DNA of 64,000 bases from Pseudomonas prosekii (GTDB lineage: Bacteria; Pseudomonadota; Gammaproteobacteria; Pseudomonadales; Pseudomonadaceae). Under the pieces are notes generated by a model. It ran no database searches and had not been told where the DNA came from. It saw only the letters and a program-made list of their open reading frames with translations. The DNA lies in the NCBI RefSeq assembly GCF_900105155.1, contig NZ_LT629762.1, forward strand, positions 682,001-746,000. Direction: 5' to 3'. Position 1 is the first letter of the stretch. The number at the start of each line of letters is the position of its first letter. The translations under genes were made by a program, and so were the position numbers. Shown piece after piece: positions 37,765-50,125 of this stretch.

Positions 37765-39540
37765 TAGCGGGTCGGGCTGCGCATCTCGACCATCACTGAA
37801 CTGCAACGCCGCCAACCGCGCATACAACGCATTACTCGCCACCAACTCCTGATGCGTGCCTACCGCCACCAGTCTCCCGTGGTCCATTACCGCGATGCGG
37901 TCAGCGTTCTTCACGGTGGCCAGTCTGTGGGCAATGACCAGCGTAGTGCGGTTTTTCATCAGGCTTGGCAGGGCTTGCTGGATCAGGTGTTCGCTTTGTG
38001 CGTCGAGCGCGCTGGTGGCTTCGTCGAGCAGCAGGATCGGCGCGTCGACCAGCAGCGCGCGAGCGATGGCCAGGCGTTGGCGCTGGCCGCCGGACAGACC
38101 GAGGCCGCCGTCGCCGAGGTGGGTCTGGTAGCCGTTGGGCATTTGCTCGATGAACTCGTGGGCGTAAGCGATTTTTGCCGCTTCCTGGACTTGGGCGAGG
38201 CTGGCGGACGGGTTGCCGTAGCGGATGTTTTCTTCGATGCTGCCGAAAAACAGCGCCGGGTTTTGCGAGACCAGCGCAAAGCAGCGGCGCAGGTCGAGTG
38301 GATCGAGCTGGGTCAGCGGCACGCCGTCGAGCAGGATGCGTCCTTCGGCGGGGTCATAAAATCGCAGCAGCAGATCATAAACGGTGGATTTTCCGGCGCC
38401 GGACGGCCCGACCAGCGCAAGGGTTTCGCCGGCATTGATGGTCAGATTCAAGCCGTCGACGGCGAAGCTTTCGGGACGCGACGGGTAGGAAAAGCGCACT
38501 TCTTGCAGTTGCAGATTGCCTTGCACGCGTTCGGGCAACGTCACCAGCCCCGTGCTCGGTGGCTGGATGATGTTTTCCGAGCGCAGCAGTTCGGCGATTC
38601 GCTCGGCCGCACCGGCGGCTCGCTGCAACTCGCCGATGACTTCGCTGAGGGTGCCGAAGGCGCTGCCGACGATCAGGCTATAGAAGACGAACGCCGCCAG
38701 TTCACCGCCGGAGATTCGCCCGGCGATCACGTCCATGCCGCCGACCCAGAGCATCACGCCGACCGCACCCAACACCAGAACGATCACCAGCGTGATCAGC
38801 CACGCACGCTGGACGATGCGTTTGCGCGCCGTGACGAACGCTTCTTCCACAGTCAGCGCGAAGCGTTTTTCATCCTGAACCTGGTGGTTGTAGGCCTGCA
38901 CGGTTTTGATCTGGCCGAGGGTTTCGGAAACGTAGCTGCCGACATCGGCAATCCTGTCCTGGCTCTCGCGCGACAGGCTGCGCACCCGCCGGCCGAAGAT
39001 CAGGATCGGCGCGATCACCAACGGCAACGCAATCACGACGATGCTGCTGAGCTTGGGGTTGGTGATAAACAGCAGCACGATCCCGCCGATCACCATCAGC
39101 AGATTGCGCAGAAACAGCGAAAGCGAGGAGCCGATCACCGATTGCAACAGCGTGGTGTCGGCGGTCAGCCGCGACTGGATCTCGGAACTGCGGTTGTCTT
39201 CATAGAAGCCCGGATGCAGGTACACCAAATGGTTGAACACCTGGCGACGAATGTCCGCGACCACCCGCTCGCCGATCCACGACACCAGATAAAACCGTGC
39301 AAATGTGCCGACTGCCAGCCCTGCAACCAAGACCATGAACAAGCCGATGGACTGGTTGAGCAGATGCGGCGATTGCGTCATGAACCCCTGATCGACCAAC
39401 AGGCGAATGCCCTGCCCCATCGACAAGGTAATGCCGGCCGTGACGATCAGCGCGAGCAACGCGCCAACCGCCGGCCAGCGATACGGCGCGAGGAAGTGAC
39501 TGGTCAGGCGAAGTGCGCGGCGGTGACGGGAAGAGAGCAT
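37753..39540 (-). CDS. ABC exporter, MsbA-like half-transporter
   Basis: A 595-aa protein with an N-terminal six-helix ABC transporter domain (about residues 20-310) fused to an ATPase domain. Motifs are Walker A LVGPSGAGKSTVYDLLLRFYD near residue 380 (read in two parts), ABC signature LSGGQRQRLAIARALL and Walker B LLLDEATSALDAQSEH. It should act as a homodimer. The family includes lipid, peptide and drug exporters; substrate cannot be told from sequence. No neighbouring gene suggests one. Its 3' end carries an unusual 12-bp tandem repeat that multiplies the stop codon. Confidence 0.9.
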   Translation of the reverse strand: MLSSRHRRALRLTSHFLAPYRWPAVGALLALIVTAGITLSMGQGIRLLVDQGFMTQSPHLLNQSIGLFMVLVAGLAVGTFARFYLVSWIGERVVADIRRQVFNHLVYLHPGFYEDNRSSEIQSRLTADTTLLQSVIGSSLSLFLRNLLMVIGGIVLLFITNPKLSSIVVIALPLVIAPILIFGRRVRSLSRESQDRIADVGSYVSETLGQIKTVQAYNHQVQDEKRFALTVEEAFVTARKRIVQRAWLITLVIVLVLGAVGVMLWVGGMDVIAGRISGGELAAFVFYSLIVGSAFGTLSEVIGELQRAAGAAERIAELLRSENIIQPPSTGLVTLPERVQGNLQLQEVRFSYPSRPESFAVDGLNLTINAGETLALVGPSGAGKSTVYDLLLRFYDPAEGRILLDGVPLTQLDPLDLRRCFALVSQNPALFFGSIEENIRYGNPSASLAQVQEAAKIAYAHEFIEQMPNGYQTHLGDGGLGLSGGQRQRLAIARALLVDAPILLLDEATSALDAQSEHLIQQALPSLMKNRTTLVIAHRLATVKNADRIAVMDHGRLVAVGTHQELVASNALYARLAALQFSDGRDAQPDPLATK

Positions 39541-39856
39541 TGGGTTATCCAGATTCGCGGTTGCAGCGGTTTCAGGGGCCAGCGGTTACGGACAGTTCCT
39601 AAGGACCATCAATCAGGAGCAGCTATTAATTAGGCGGAACTATTAACTAGGTGGAACTCTGTAAATCACAATGAGTCAGGTTAATTATGCCCGCCGACGC
39701 TAGCGGCTAGATGCTATCGGTCTAAAGTGCCGGTGGTAACGCCGGAGCATTTCTGGTGGACTGTCAATGCCGCTCTGGAAGGACCTCAGGGAGTTGTCAC
39801 AGCCCGGTCACTTGGCGGTTTTAGAGTAAGCACACAACCTGATGAGGAGACAGGCC
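39541..39856. other. Gene-free stretch with a 17-bp tandem duplication
   Basis: These 316 bp precede the 59-aa gene. Two adjacent 17-bp units, TATTAATTAGGCGGAAC (39624-39640) and TATTAACTAGGTGGAAC (39641-39657), match at 15 of 17 positions. I see no other feature apart from the promoter regions implied by the divergent genes. Confidence 0.5.
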
Positions 39857-40036
39857 ATGTCCTTGCAACACTGCAGCGAAGACAAGATTGAAGTGATCCG
39901 CACACAGCCCGACCAGTCTCTGGGTTGCTCGATTATCGATGAGCAGGGCCGCGAAGTACCGATCACTGAAGGCATGATCCAGGACGCGTGCCGCGAACTG
40001 GAAAAGCGCTTAGTCAAGCCTGCCGAACAGAAGTGA
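39857..40036 (+). CDS. Conserved 59-aa protein (PA1571-like)
   Basis: A small soluble acidic protein, MSLQHCSEDKIEVIRTQPDQ..., with the distinctive stretch SLGCSIIDEQGREVPITEGM and a C-terminal helix ending KPAEQK. I recall a Pseudomonas family of this size named after PA1571; function unknown. The ATG at 39857 is preceded by GAGGAGACAGGCC. It is a single-gene unit closed by a strong terminator about 45 bp downstream. The Cys at position 6 and Cys near position 29 are the only cysteines in the first half. Confidence 0.8.
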   Translation: MSLQHCSEDKIEVIRTQPDQSLGCSIIDEQGREVPITEGMIQDACRELEKRLVKPAEQK

Positions 40037-40078
40037 TCAAGCCTGCCGAATAAAAGTGATATAGCCAACGTCTTCTTG

Positions 40079-40106
40079 ACCCGGCCCAGGTTGGCCGGGT
40101 TTTTTA
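40079..40106 (+). terminator. Terminator after the 59-aa gene
   Basis: Stem ACCCGGCC / GGCCGGGT with loop CAGGTT followed by six Ts. Confidence 0.9.
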
Positions 40107-40138
40107 TGGGTGGACATTGGGAATTGTGGTGCGGCCGT

Positions 40139-40196
40139 TCGCGGGCAAGCCTCGCTCCTACAGCGCAAAACCTGTGGGAGCAAGGCTTGCCCGCGA
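40139..40196. repeat. REP doublet, GCGAGGCTTGCCCGCG class
   Basis: Inverted arms 40139-40163 and 40171-40196 with only a short spacer (GCGCAAAA). It follows the terminator of the small gene and precedes the pdxB stop. Confidence 0.87.
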
Positions 40197-40212
40197 TTGG
40201 GCTAACCCGATC

Positions 40213-41355
40213 TCAGACAGCCGTTGCACCCAATGCCGCCACAATATTCCGTAACACGGGCGAATCGCCTTCAATCCGCACCTGCAACCCATCAATCTCC
40301 CGGCGCGCCGGGTAATGTTTACGCAGCGCATCGAACGCCGCGCGCTGTTCGCTCACCGTGCCGACCAGGCTGCGCCGGAAATCGGCGTCATCGCGGCGCG
40401 GGTCGTAGACCCCACGGCAAATCATCGCCAGCGCCCAGGCCGGGTCGCTGTCAGCGTGCACAGTCACCTGCGACAACCATGGCGCCGGCAGCAAATCGGC
40501 GAGGCTGACCTGCGGCGCCTGACCGAGAAACTCGCAATACGCCTGATAAATCTGCGCCGTGCCGCGCTGCTTGCCGTCGAGGCTGTAACCGGCAATGTGC
40601 GGCGTCGCCAACACGCACAGCTCGGCGAGCGCCGCATCGACTTCCGGCTCGCCCTCCCAGACGTCCAGCACCGCTTGCAGGTCTTCGCGCTCGAGCAACA
40701 CGCGACGCAGCGCCGCGTTGTCGACCACCGGGCCACGGCTGGCGTTGATCAGCCAGGCGCCGTGCTTGAGTTGATTCAAACGTGCGTGATCGAACAGGTG
40801 CCACGTCGATTGCGCGCCGTGTTTCTTCAGCGGCGTGTGCAGGCTGATGACGTCGCACTGCTCGATGATCTGCTCGAGGCTGACAAAATCGCCACCCTGC
40901 GCCGCTTGTCGTGGCGGATCGCAGACCAGCACGTTCCAGCCCAGGCCTTGCAGCACTTTGACCAGACGCCCGCCAACTTCGCCGGCACCGACCACGCCAT
41001 ACGTGCGGCGGGTCAGGTCGGCGCCTTCGATTTCAGCGAGGGTGAGCAGGCTGCCGAGCACGTAATCGACCACGCCACGGGCGTTGCAGCCAGGAGCGCT
41101 GGACCAAGTGATGCCGGCCTGTTTGAAGTAATCCAGATCGAGGTGATCGGTGCCGATGGTGCAGGTGCCGACAAACTTGACGTTGCTGCCTTCGAGCAAT
41201 GCGCGGTTGACGTTGGTCACCGAACGCACCAGCAAAACGTCAGCCTGCTCGACCGTGGCGCGGTCGATGGAACGCCCCGGCACCCGGCGGATTTCGCCGA
41301 AACCCTGGAAAAAGGCATCGAGCAGCGGGATATTTTCGTCGGCAACAATCAGCAT
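40213..41355 (-). CDS. pdxB: Erythronate-4-phosphate dehydrogenase PdxB
   Basis: A 380-aa NAD-dependent D-2-hydroxyacid dehydrogenase that oxidises 4-phosphoerythronate in pyridoxal 5'-phosphate synthesis. The N-terminus is [20 protein letters not shown], typical of PdxB. The Rossmann motif is [21 protein letters not shown] near residue 120 (read in two parts), and the catalytic Arg/Glu/His region includes [11 protein letters not shown] and LDVWEGEP followed by [15 protein letters not shown]-terminal PdxB-specific dimerisation domain follows. Start is ATG at 41355; the frame continues upstream through repeat DNA but that part is not coding-like. Confidence 0.95.
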   Translation of the reverse strand: MLIVADENIPLLDAFFQGFGEIRRVPGRSIDRATVEQADVLLVRSVTNVNRALLEGSNVKFVGTCTIGTDHLDLDYFKQAGITWSSAPGCNARGVVDYVLGSLLTLAEIEGADLTRRTYGVVGAGEVGGRLVKVLQGLGWNVLVCDPPRQAAQGGDFVSLEQIIEQCDVISLHTPLKKHGAQSTWHLFDHARLNQLKHGAWLINASRGPVVDNAALRRVLLEREDLQAVLDVWEGEPEVDAALAELCVLATPHIAGYSLDGKQRGTAQIYQAYCEFLGQAPQVSLADLLPAPWLSQVTVHADSDPAWALAMICRGVYDPRRDDADFRRSLVGTVSEQRAAFDALRKHYPARREIDGLQVRIEGDSPVLRNIVAALGATAV

Positions 41356-41483
41356 GGCGAGGCTCCTTAGGCGGATCGGCAGTGTAGTTGCAGAAGACCA
41401 TGCTGAGCCAGCAAGCATTGCGGATCTGCAAAGACTGCACCCACACCTGTGGAAGAGGGGCTTGCTGTGGAGAAGAGGGCTTG

Positions 41484-41604
41484 CTGTGGCGAGGGGGCTT
41501 GCCCCCGTTCGACTGCGCAGCAGTCGCTGATTCAAACCCCTCGGTTTCTGAAAGGACGCTGGGGCCGCTTCGCGACCCAACGGGGGCAAGCCCCCTCGCC
41601 ACAG
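41484..41604. repeat. REP-like doublet, GGCGAGGGGGCTTGCCCCCG class
   Basis: Inverted arms CTGTGGCGAGGGGGCTTGCC... at 41484-41509 and 41579-41604 with a 69-bp spacer containing GACTGCGCAGCAGTC and TTGGGTCGCG-type inverted stretches. A related copy lies at 60091-60224. Confidence 0.88.
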
Positions 41605-41779
41605 GAAGCTTCGTCCCAGCAAATGACTTCACTACAGGGAGTCCTTCTCCCGGCAAAAACTTCATCAAACGGAAGCTTTGTCCCAGCAAATAACCTCACT
41701 ACAGGGAATCCTTCTCCCGGGAAAAACTTCATCAAACGGAAGCTTGGTCCCAGGAAACAACCTCAGCATCGGGAATCCC
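41604..41779. repeat. 67-bp tandem repeat, about 2.6 copies
   Basis: Units start at 41604, 41671 and 41738, each beginning GGAAGCTT and containing CCCAGCAAA...CTACAGGGA.TCCTTCTCCCGG...AAAACTTCATCAAAC. Copies 1 and 2 differ at about five positions; copy 3 is partial and more diverged. Confidence 0.92.
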
Positions 41780-41891
41780 GTCGCGTTCAAAAGACGATTA
41801 CAAATCCCCAACACAGCTGTTTTCCTGACCAGTGCGTCAACGGGTAGAATGCGCGGCCCTTGCGCATCATATTTTCCTGGACGCTACGCCC

Positions 41892-43298
41892 TTGACTTCC
41901 GTTACCCGCCCCGTTGCCATCACCCTCACCCGCCCCGCGCGGATTCGCCTGGAGCTGAAGAACCTGTTCGCCCTCGCGCTGCCGATCATGATCGCGCAAC
42001 TGGCGACCACCGCCATGGGCTTCGTCGATGCGGTGATGGCCGGTCGCGTCAGTTCGCGGGATCTGGCGGCGGTGGCGTTGGGCAACTCGATCTGGGTGCC
42101 GGTGTTTTTGCTGATGACCGGCACGCTGCTGGCGACCACGCCGAAAGTCGCCCAGCGCTTCGGCGCCGGCACGCACACTGAAATCGGCCCATTGGTGCGC
42201 CAGGCATTGTGGCTGGCGACGGTGGTCGGGTTGCTGGCGACGCTGATCCTGTTCAGCGCCGAACCGATCCTGCGCGTCATGAAAGTTGATCCCGAACTGA
42301 TCGGCCCGTGCATGGAATACCTGCGCGGAATCGCTTGCGGTTTGCCTGCCGTGGCGCTGTATCACGTGCTGCGCTGCTACAGCGACGGCATGGGCCGCAC
42401 ACGTCCGGCGATGGTTTTGGGCTTGTGTGCGCTGGCGATGAACATCCCGCTCAACTACGTGTTCATTTATGGCCACTTCGGTGTGCCGGCGATGGGCGGC
42501 GTCGGTTGCGGCTGGGCCACCGCCATTGTCATGTGGTTCATGGCGCTGGGCATGGCCGTGTACACGCGCTGGGCCCCGGCGTACAAGGCGAGCGAACTGT
42601 TCAGCCGCTTCGACTGGCCGCAGTGGGCGGTGATCAAACGCCTGCTGAGTATCGGTCTGCCGATCGGCATCGCGGTGTTTGCCGAATCGAGCATCTTCGC
42701 AGTGATTGCGCTGCTGATCGGCAGCCTCGGCGCGACCGTGGTCGCCGGGCATCAAATCGCGCTGAACGTCAGTTCGCTGGTGTTCATGATTCCGTATTCG
42801 CTGGGCATGGCCGTGACCGTGCGCGTCGGCCAGGCGCTGGGGCGCAATGAACCGCGGGAAGCGCGTTTCGCGGCGGGCGTCGGCATGGGCAGTGCGTTGG
42901 CGTATGCCTGCCTGTCGGCCAGCATGATGCTGTTGCTGCGCGAGCAGATTGCGACGATTTACACCACGGACCCGGCGGTGATTCATATCGCGGCGATGCT
43001 GATCGTGTACTCGGCGCTGTTCCAGTTTTCCGACGCGATCCAGGTCACGGCGGCCGGCGCATTGCGCGGTTATCAGGACACGCGGGTGACGATGATCCTG
43101 ACCCTGTTTGCCTATTGGGGCATTGGCCTGCCGGTCGGTTACGCGTTGGGCCTGACCGACTGGTTCGGTGCGCCAAGTGGCCCGAGCGGGCTGTGGCAGG
43201 GTTTGATCGTTGGCCTGAGTTGCGCGGCGCTGATGCTGTCGATCCGCCTGGCGCGCAGTGCACGCAAGCGGATCCGCATCAGCAAGTCGGCCGGTTAA
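41892..43298 (+). CDS. MATE family multidrug efflux pump (PmpM/NorM-like)
   Basis: A 468-aa inner-membrane protein with about 12 membrane segments in two six-helix halves, typical of MATE cation/drug antiporters. The first helix region [24 protein letters not shown] and the helix-7 region [25 protein letters not shown] (given in parts) are characteristic of the NorM branch. P. aeruginosa PmpM is an H+-coupled member; the coupling ion is not decidable here. The best start is TTG at 41892 ([11 protein letters not shown] after it); the upstream in-frame ATG at 41832 would add 20 residues that do not look like a MATE N-terminus. It converges with tusA and overlaps its stop by 4 bp. Confidence 0.88.
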   Translation: MTSVTRPVAITLTRPARIRLELKNLFALALPIMIAQLATTAMGFVDAVMAGRVSSRDLAAVALGNSIWVPVFLLMTGTLLATTPKVAQRFGAGTHTEIGPLVRQALWLATVVGLLATLILFSAEPILRVMKVDPELIGPCMEYLRGIACGLPAVALYHVLRCYSDGMGRTRPAMVLGLCALAMNIPLNYVFIYGHFGVPAMGGVGCGWATAIVMWFMALGMAVYTRWAPAYKASELFSRFDWPQWAVIKRLLSIGLPIGIAVFAESSIFAVIALLIGSLGATVVAGHQIALNVSSLVFMIPYSLGMAVTVRVGQALGRNEPREARFAAGVGMGSALAYACLSASMMLLLREQIATIYTTDPAVIHIAAMLIVYSALFQFSDAIQVTAAGALRGYQDTRVTMILTLFAYWGIGLPVGYALGLTDWFGAPSGPSGLWQGLIVGLSCAALMLSIRLARSARKRIRISKSAG

Positions 43299-43546
43299 GC
43301 GAGTTTTTTGCGGATCCAGTAGAGGTAGGTGCCCGCCTCTTCGTGCTGGCCGACCAGTTCATGGTCGAGGAACACGCAAAACTTGGGGATATCGCGCCGG
43401 GTCGACGGGTCGGTGGCGATCACCTTGAGCAAGCCGCCGGGCACCAGATCACGGATGTGCTGGTGCAGCATCATCACCGGTTCCGGGCAGTTGAGGCCGG
43501 TAGCGTCGAGGGTGCCGTCTACCGGCGTATCAAGCATTTCACTCAT
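43295..43546 (-). CDS. tusA: Sulfur carrier protein TusA
   Basis: An 83-aa protein of the TusA/YhhP/SirA family. It carries persulfide sulfur toward thiolation of tRNA wobble uridine and other acceptors. The motif [16 protein letters not shown] has the conserved active Cys in CPEP near residue 20, and [17 protein letters not shown] follows. ATG at 43546 is preceded by AGGAGTG. It is in a minus-strand pair with rlmM, separated by a REP doublet. Confidence 0.94.
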   Translation of the reverse strand: MSEMLDTPVDGTLDATGLNCPEPVMMLHQHIRDLVPGGLLKVIATDPSTRRDIPKFCVFLDHELVGQHEEAGTYLYWIRKKLA

Positions 43547-43622
43547 GATTCACTCCTGAAACTGGCCGGCATTGTCGCGCATTGCCGGGTGTTCGGTCAT
43601 CTGTCTCATAACACCGCCCCGC

Positions 43623-43702
43623 CCTTGTGGGAGCGAGGCTTGCCCGCGAAGGCGTCCTTGAAGACGCTAAAAGCTTCGCGGGCAAGCCTCGCTCCCACAA
43701 GG
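43623..43702. repeat. REP doublet, GCGAGGCTTGCCCGCG class
   Basis: Long nearly perfect inverted arms (43623-43652 and 43674-43702) with a ~21-bp spacer, located between tusA and the rlmM stop. Confidence 0.92.
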
Positions 43703-43732
43703 TTGGGTGGCGCGCCGCAATACGGGCGCGAC

Positions 43733-44806
43733 TCAGCGGGATTTAGGTTTCTTCACGTCTATCCGGCGCAAATGGCAGGTCACTTCTTCGCGGTCGTGGT
43801 ACAGCTGTTTGCAGCCGATTTCGACTTTGATCCCGCGCTCCTTGAAGCCTTCGGCAATCCGTTCCAGCAAGCGTTTTACTTCGGCGTAACGCTGTTTCAT
43901 CGGCAACTTGAGGTTGACCACCGCTTCGCTGCAATGTCCCTCGCCAATCCACTCTTCGAGCATCGCCGCATTACGGGCCGGTTTCTCGACGATGTCGCAG
44001 ACCATCCAGTCCACTGGCTGACGCGGCTTGAAAGTAAAACCGTCCGCCATCAAATGCTGCACCAGGCCGGTGTCCATCAGGCTTTCGGCCATCGGGCCGT
44101 TGTCGATGGCGGTTACCAGCATGCCGCGGTTGACCAGTTGCCAGGTCCAGCCGCCCGGTGCCGCGCCGAGGTCGACGCCGGTCATGTCGCTGTGCAGACG
44201 CTCGTCCCACTGATCGCGCGGGATGAAATGGTGCCAGGCCTCTTCCAGCTTCAACGTCGAACGGCTTGGCGCGTCACGCGGAAACTTCAGGCGCGGAATG
44301 CCCATTGGCCACATCGCCGAGTTGTTCGACTCAGCCAGACCGACAAACACTTCACGGCCACTTTTGAACGTCAGCAACAGGCGCGGCTTGCTTGCGTCTT
44401 CCACCAGTCTGCCGGCAGCCATCAGGGCCTTGCGCAGGTGAACTTCAAACTTCTTGCAGAAGTTCGACAGCTCCTTGCCATCGTTGGTGTCGACCATTTC
44501 CAGCCACAGGCTGCCGCACACCGGGAAGTCGGCAATGTGCGCAAGGATCACGCTGATGCGGTCGGTTTCCGGCAGATCGATGAAGATCCCGCGCGCCCAT
44601 TGGCGCGGGAAGATCAGATCGGCGAAACGCTGGCCACGCATCAGGCGCGCAGCGCCGTCTTCTTCGGTGCAGATGAATTCGGCGCAGGCGCTGGCGGTTT
44701 TAGCCTTGGCATAACCGGCCACATTCAGCCGCGCGGCGTGTTCGGAAATCTCGGAACAGACTTCGCCTTCGAAGCCCGGCCGGCAATGCATAAATAGGGT
44801 GTTCAT
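43733..44806 (-). CDS. rlmM: 23S rRNA 2'-O-ribose methyltransferase RlmM
   Basis: A 357-aa enzyme that methylates C2498 of 23S rRNA using S-adenosylmethionine. The N-terminal THUMP-like domain starts MNTLFMHCRPGFEGEVCSEI; the C-terminal Rossmann methyltransferase has the SAM motif GVDLGAAPGGWTWQLVNRG near residue 215 and the catalytic K-D-K-type residues including DWMVCDIVEKP. Length is as expected. It is transcribed alone on the minus strand and is divergent from acnA. Confidence 0.95.
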   Translation of the reverse strand: MNTLFMHCRPGFEGEVCSEISEHAARLNVAGYAKAKTASACAEFICTEEDGAARLMRGQRFADLIFPRQWARGIFIDLPETDRISVILAHIADFPVCGSLWLEMVDTNDGKELSNFCKKFEVHLRKALMAAGRLVEDASKPRLLLTFKSGREVFVGLAESNNSAMWPMGIPRLKFPRDAPSRSTLKLEEAWHHFIPRDQWDERLHSDMTGVDLGAAPGGWTWQLVNRGMLVTAIDNGPMAESLMDTGLVQHLMADGFTFKPRQPVDWMVCDIVEKPARNAAMLEEWIGEGHCSEAVVNLKLPMKQRYAEVKRLLERIAEGFKERGIKVEIGCKQLYHDREEVTCHLRRIDVKKPKSR

Positions 44807-44990
44807 TCTTACTCCTGGGCAGATGGCGAGAATTCAGCCACTGCGCGATGCCCAGGCTTGCGTTGAAGCAAAGCCTGTCACGAAAACCGGCGCATGATAG
44901 CCGAGTTCGGAACCTTGGACTTGTCGATAGAGTCCAGTTATTAGCCAGCTACTTAAAACAGGGCTAGGTTTAATGCTCTGTCCGTCCCCC

Positions 44991-45012
44991 AAGTCCGTAG
45001 CCGTGCGGACTT
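44991..45012 (+). promoter_or_regulatory. Hairpin immediately before the acnA ribosome binding site
   Basis: A perfect 7-bp stem AAGTCCG / CGGACTT with 8-base loop, ending two bases before the AAAGGAG ribosome site of acnA. It would affect access to the site or 5' stability of the mRNA; no known riboswitch class is recognised. Confidence 0.45.
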
Positions 45013-45028
45013 AAAGGAGTCATTTCAA

Positions 45029-47770
<2,742 letters not shown>

Positions 47771-47787
47771 CCAACGCGCCAAACCAG

Positions 47788-47811
47788 ACACCGCCCTCGG
47801 GCGGTGTTTTT
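47788..47811 (+). terminator. Terminator after acnA
   Basis: Perfect 9-bp stem ACACCGCCC / GGGCGGTGT with a 2-base loop and T run, 18 bp past the acnA stop. Confidence 0.9.
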
Positions 47812-47843
47812 GTGTGTGCCGAGCGCTAAGCCCGCAGGGGTCA

Positions 47844-48233
47844 TGCGTGGAACACAAACTCCCTGAACACCGCCAATCCACTGTGGGACCGAGCTTGCTC
47901 GGGATGGCGGTTTATCAGGCGATATTGATGCTGAATGTAATGGCCCCATCGCGAGCAAGCTCGCTCCCACAAGGGGGTTTTGCGTGGAGCACAAACTCTC
48001 TGAATACCGCCAATCCACTGTGGGACCGAGCTTGCTCGGGATGGCGGGGGATCAGGCGATATTGATGCTGAATGTAATGGCCCCATCGCGAGCAAGCTCG
48101 CTCCCACAAGGTTTATGCGTGCAACACCGCCCTCTGTAGGAGTGAGCCTGCTCGCGATGGCGGTGCGTCAGCCGCTGCAAATGTTGACTGACCCACCGCT
48201 ATCGCGAGCAGGCTCACTCCTACAAGGGGGTTA
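47844..48233. repeat. Tandem array of three REP-doublet units
   Basis: Units begin with TGCGTG.A.CAC at 47844, 47981 and 48116 and end at 48233. Each contains one inverted REP doublet of the GAGCTTGCTCG class (third unit GAGCCTGCTCG). Units 1 and 2 (137 and 135 bp) are almost identical, including the spacer GGCGATATTGATGCTGAATG; unit 3 keeps the arms but has a different spacer. Confidence 0.93.
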
Positions 48234-48363
48234 TGCGTTTAACGGAAATCCAATCCAACGCAATGCTCATTTCTGCGACGCACCGCCGGTTATTGAAAAA
48301 TAAACTTCAACAAATCCGACTCGATGCCGACACCCTGTCAAAGCCTCACGGATTGAAAAAGCC

Positions 48364-49929
48364 ATGCGTAATAACCAACCCACGACACAACGCGAACGGA
48401 CGTTCCCGGCTCAGCAACGGTTGATTTCGACGACCGACGCCAAAGGCGTGATCACTTACTGCAACGACGCTTTCGTCGAAATCAGTGGGTTTTCCCGTGA
48501 GGAGCTGATCCGTGCCCCGCACAATCTGGTACGTCACCCCGACGTGCCGGCAGCGGTGTTCGCGCATATGTGGGGCACTTTGAAACAAGGCTTGCCATGG
48601 ATGGGCATTGTCAAGAATCGCTGCAAGACCGGTGACCACTATTGGGTTAACGCCTACGTCACACCGGTGTTTGAAGGCAATCAAGTGGTCGGTTACGAGT
48701 CGGTGCGGGTCAAACCCACCGCCGAGCAGATCCGCCGGGCCGAAGCGCTCTACCAACGCATCAATCAGGGCAAGTCGGCGATTCCTTCGACGGATAAATG
48801 GCTGCCGATCCTGCAGGATTGGGTGCCGTTCATTCTGGTCAGCCAACTGAGCTTCATGATCGGCGCCTCGCTCAACTCGCATTGGGGTTTTGCCCTGGCG
48901 GCGGCGCTGTCGGTGCCGCTGGGCTTGCTCGGTTTGACCTGGCAACAGCGCGGCCTCAAGCGGTTGCTGGTGCTGGCCGGGCAGACCACGTCCGATCCGC
49001 TGATTGCGCAGATGTACACCGACAGTCGCGGCGCCCAGGCGCGTCTGGAGATGTCGATTCTCAGCCAGGAAGCACGCCTGAAAACCTGCCTGACCCGGCT
49101 GCAAGACACCGCCGAGCACTTGACCGAGCAAGCCAAGCAATCCGACTCGCTGGCGCACAAGAGCTCCAGCGGCCTGGAACGCCAGCGCGTCGAAACCGAG
49201 CAAGTGGCCACCGCCGTCAATCAGATGGCCGCCACCACTCAGGAAGTCGCCAGCCACGTGCAGCGCACCGCTGATGCCACGCAGGAAGCCAATCGCCTGA
49301 CCGGTCGCGGTCGCGACATTGCCGGGGAAACCCGCGAAGCCATTCAGCGCCTGTCGGTGGTGGTCGGTGAAACCGGGATGACCGTGACGCAACTGGCCAA
49401 GGACAGCGACGAAATCGGTGGCGTGGTCGATGTGATCAAAGGCATCGCCGACCAGACCAACCTGCTGGCGTTGAACGCGGCCATCGAAGCGGCGCGTGCC
49501 GGTGAAATGGGCCGTGGTTTTGCGGTAGTGGCTGACGAAGTGCGGCAACTGGCGCAACGCACCAGCGAGTCGACCGGGCAGATTCATGCGCTGATCGCCA
49601 AGCTGCAGCAAACCGCCAACACTGCCGTGCAAACCATGGATGCCGGCCATCGTCAGGCTGAAGAAGGCGTGGCGCGGGTGCTGGAAGCGGATCAGGCGTT
49701 GATCGGGATCAGCGAAGCGGTGGCGCACATCACCGACATGACCACGCAGATTGCTGCCGCGACCGAAGAGCAGAGCTCGGTAGCGGAAGAGATCAGCCGC
49801 AACATCAGCAACATCTCGCACCTGGCGGACCAGACGTCGGAACAGGCACAGCACTCGGCGTTGCTGAGTGAAGAACTGACCAAGACCGCCAATACCCAGT
49901 ATTCGCTGGTGGAGCGGTTTAACCGCTGA
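48364..49929 (+). CDS. aer: Aerotaxis receptor Aer (PAS-domain methyl-accepting chemotaxis protein)
   Basis: A 521-aa energy/oxygen taxis transducer. The N-terminal PAS domain (about residues 20-120) has [22 protein letters not shown] and [17 protein letters not shown], close to the FAD-binding PAS of E. coli Aer. A central hydrophobic region at about residues 160-205 anchors it to the membrane without a periplasmic sensor domain. The C-terminal cytoplasmic signalling domain carries the hairpin tip [21 protein letters not shown] near residue 365 (in full 20 residues or fewer per read) and [16 protein letters not shown]. It directs cells to favourable redox conditions, fitting its place beside the oxidase genes. 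Confidence 0.93.
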   Translation: MRNNQPTTQRERTFPAQQRLISTTDAKGVITYCNDAFVEISGFSREELIRAPHNLVRHPDVPAAVFAHMWGTLKQGLPWMGIVKNRCKTGDHYWVNAYVTPVFEGNQVVGYESVRVKPTAEQIRRAEALYQRINQGKSAIPSTDKWLPILQDWVPFILVSQLSFMIGASLNSHWGFALAAALSVPLGLLGLTWQQRGLKRLLVLAGQTTSDPLIAQMYTDSRGAQARLEMSILSQEARLKTCLTRLQDTAEHLTEQAKQSDSLAHKSSSGLERQRVETEQVATAVNQMAATTQEVASHVQRTADATQEANRLTGRGRDIAGETREAIQRLSVVVGETGMTVTQLAKDSDEIGGVVDVIKGIADQTNLLALNAAIEAARAGEMGRGFAVVADEVRQLAQRTSESTGQIHALIAKLQQTANTAVQTMDAGHRQAEEGVARVLEADQALIGISEAVAHITDMTTQIAAATEEQSSVAEEISRNISNISHLADQTSEQAQHSALLSEELTKTANTQYSLVERFNR

Positions 49930-49947
49930 TTGAACTGGCGATAACAA

Positions 49948-49980
49948 AAACCCGGAGGGCGAGAGCTTCCGGGTTTTTTA
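49948..49980 (+). terminator. Terminator after aer
   Basis: Stem AAACCCGGA / TCCGGGTTT with loop GGGCGAGAGCT and T6, 19 bp past the stop. Confidence 0.9.
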
Positions 49981-50017
49981 TTGCCACCTATGAAAATGCA
50001 GATGTCTGTGCGGGCCT

Positions 50018-50102
50018 CTTCGCGGGCAAGCCTCGCTCCTACGGGTTATGCGCCACTCATGCAGACACTATTAACCTGTAGGAGCGAGGCTTGCCCGCGA
50101 AG
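50018..50102. repeat. REP doublet, GCGAGGCTTGCCCGCG class
   Basis: Inverted arms 50018-50045 and 50075-50102 with a 29-bp spacer, between aer and the hydrolase stop. Confidence 0.9.
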
Positions 50103-50125
50103 GGGCCATTCGCCACACGGAAAAA

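Larger units (their letters stand above)
41356..41891. other. Repeat-rich intergenic region between pdxB and the MATE gene
   Basis: These 536 bp hold degraded direct copies of AGGGCTTGCTGTGG (41455-41490), a REP-like doublet (41484-41604) and a 67-bp tandem repeat (41604-41779). No credible gene is present; open frames crossing it are made of repeats. Confidence 0.8.

Noticed and set aside
41356..41850. Open frames extending pdxB upstream and plus-strand frames over the 67-bp repeat
   Set aside because: They consist of repeat DNA and lack ribosome sites or domains.
47844..48233. Possible CRISPR array
   Set aside because: Units are ~120-137 bp with internal inverted arms and repeated, not unique, spacers; no cas genes nearby.
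48293..48310. TTGAA-N8-TTCAA inverted repeat before aer as an ANR site
   Set aside because: Spacing is 8 rather than 4 and the half-sites differ from TTGAT.
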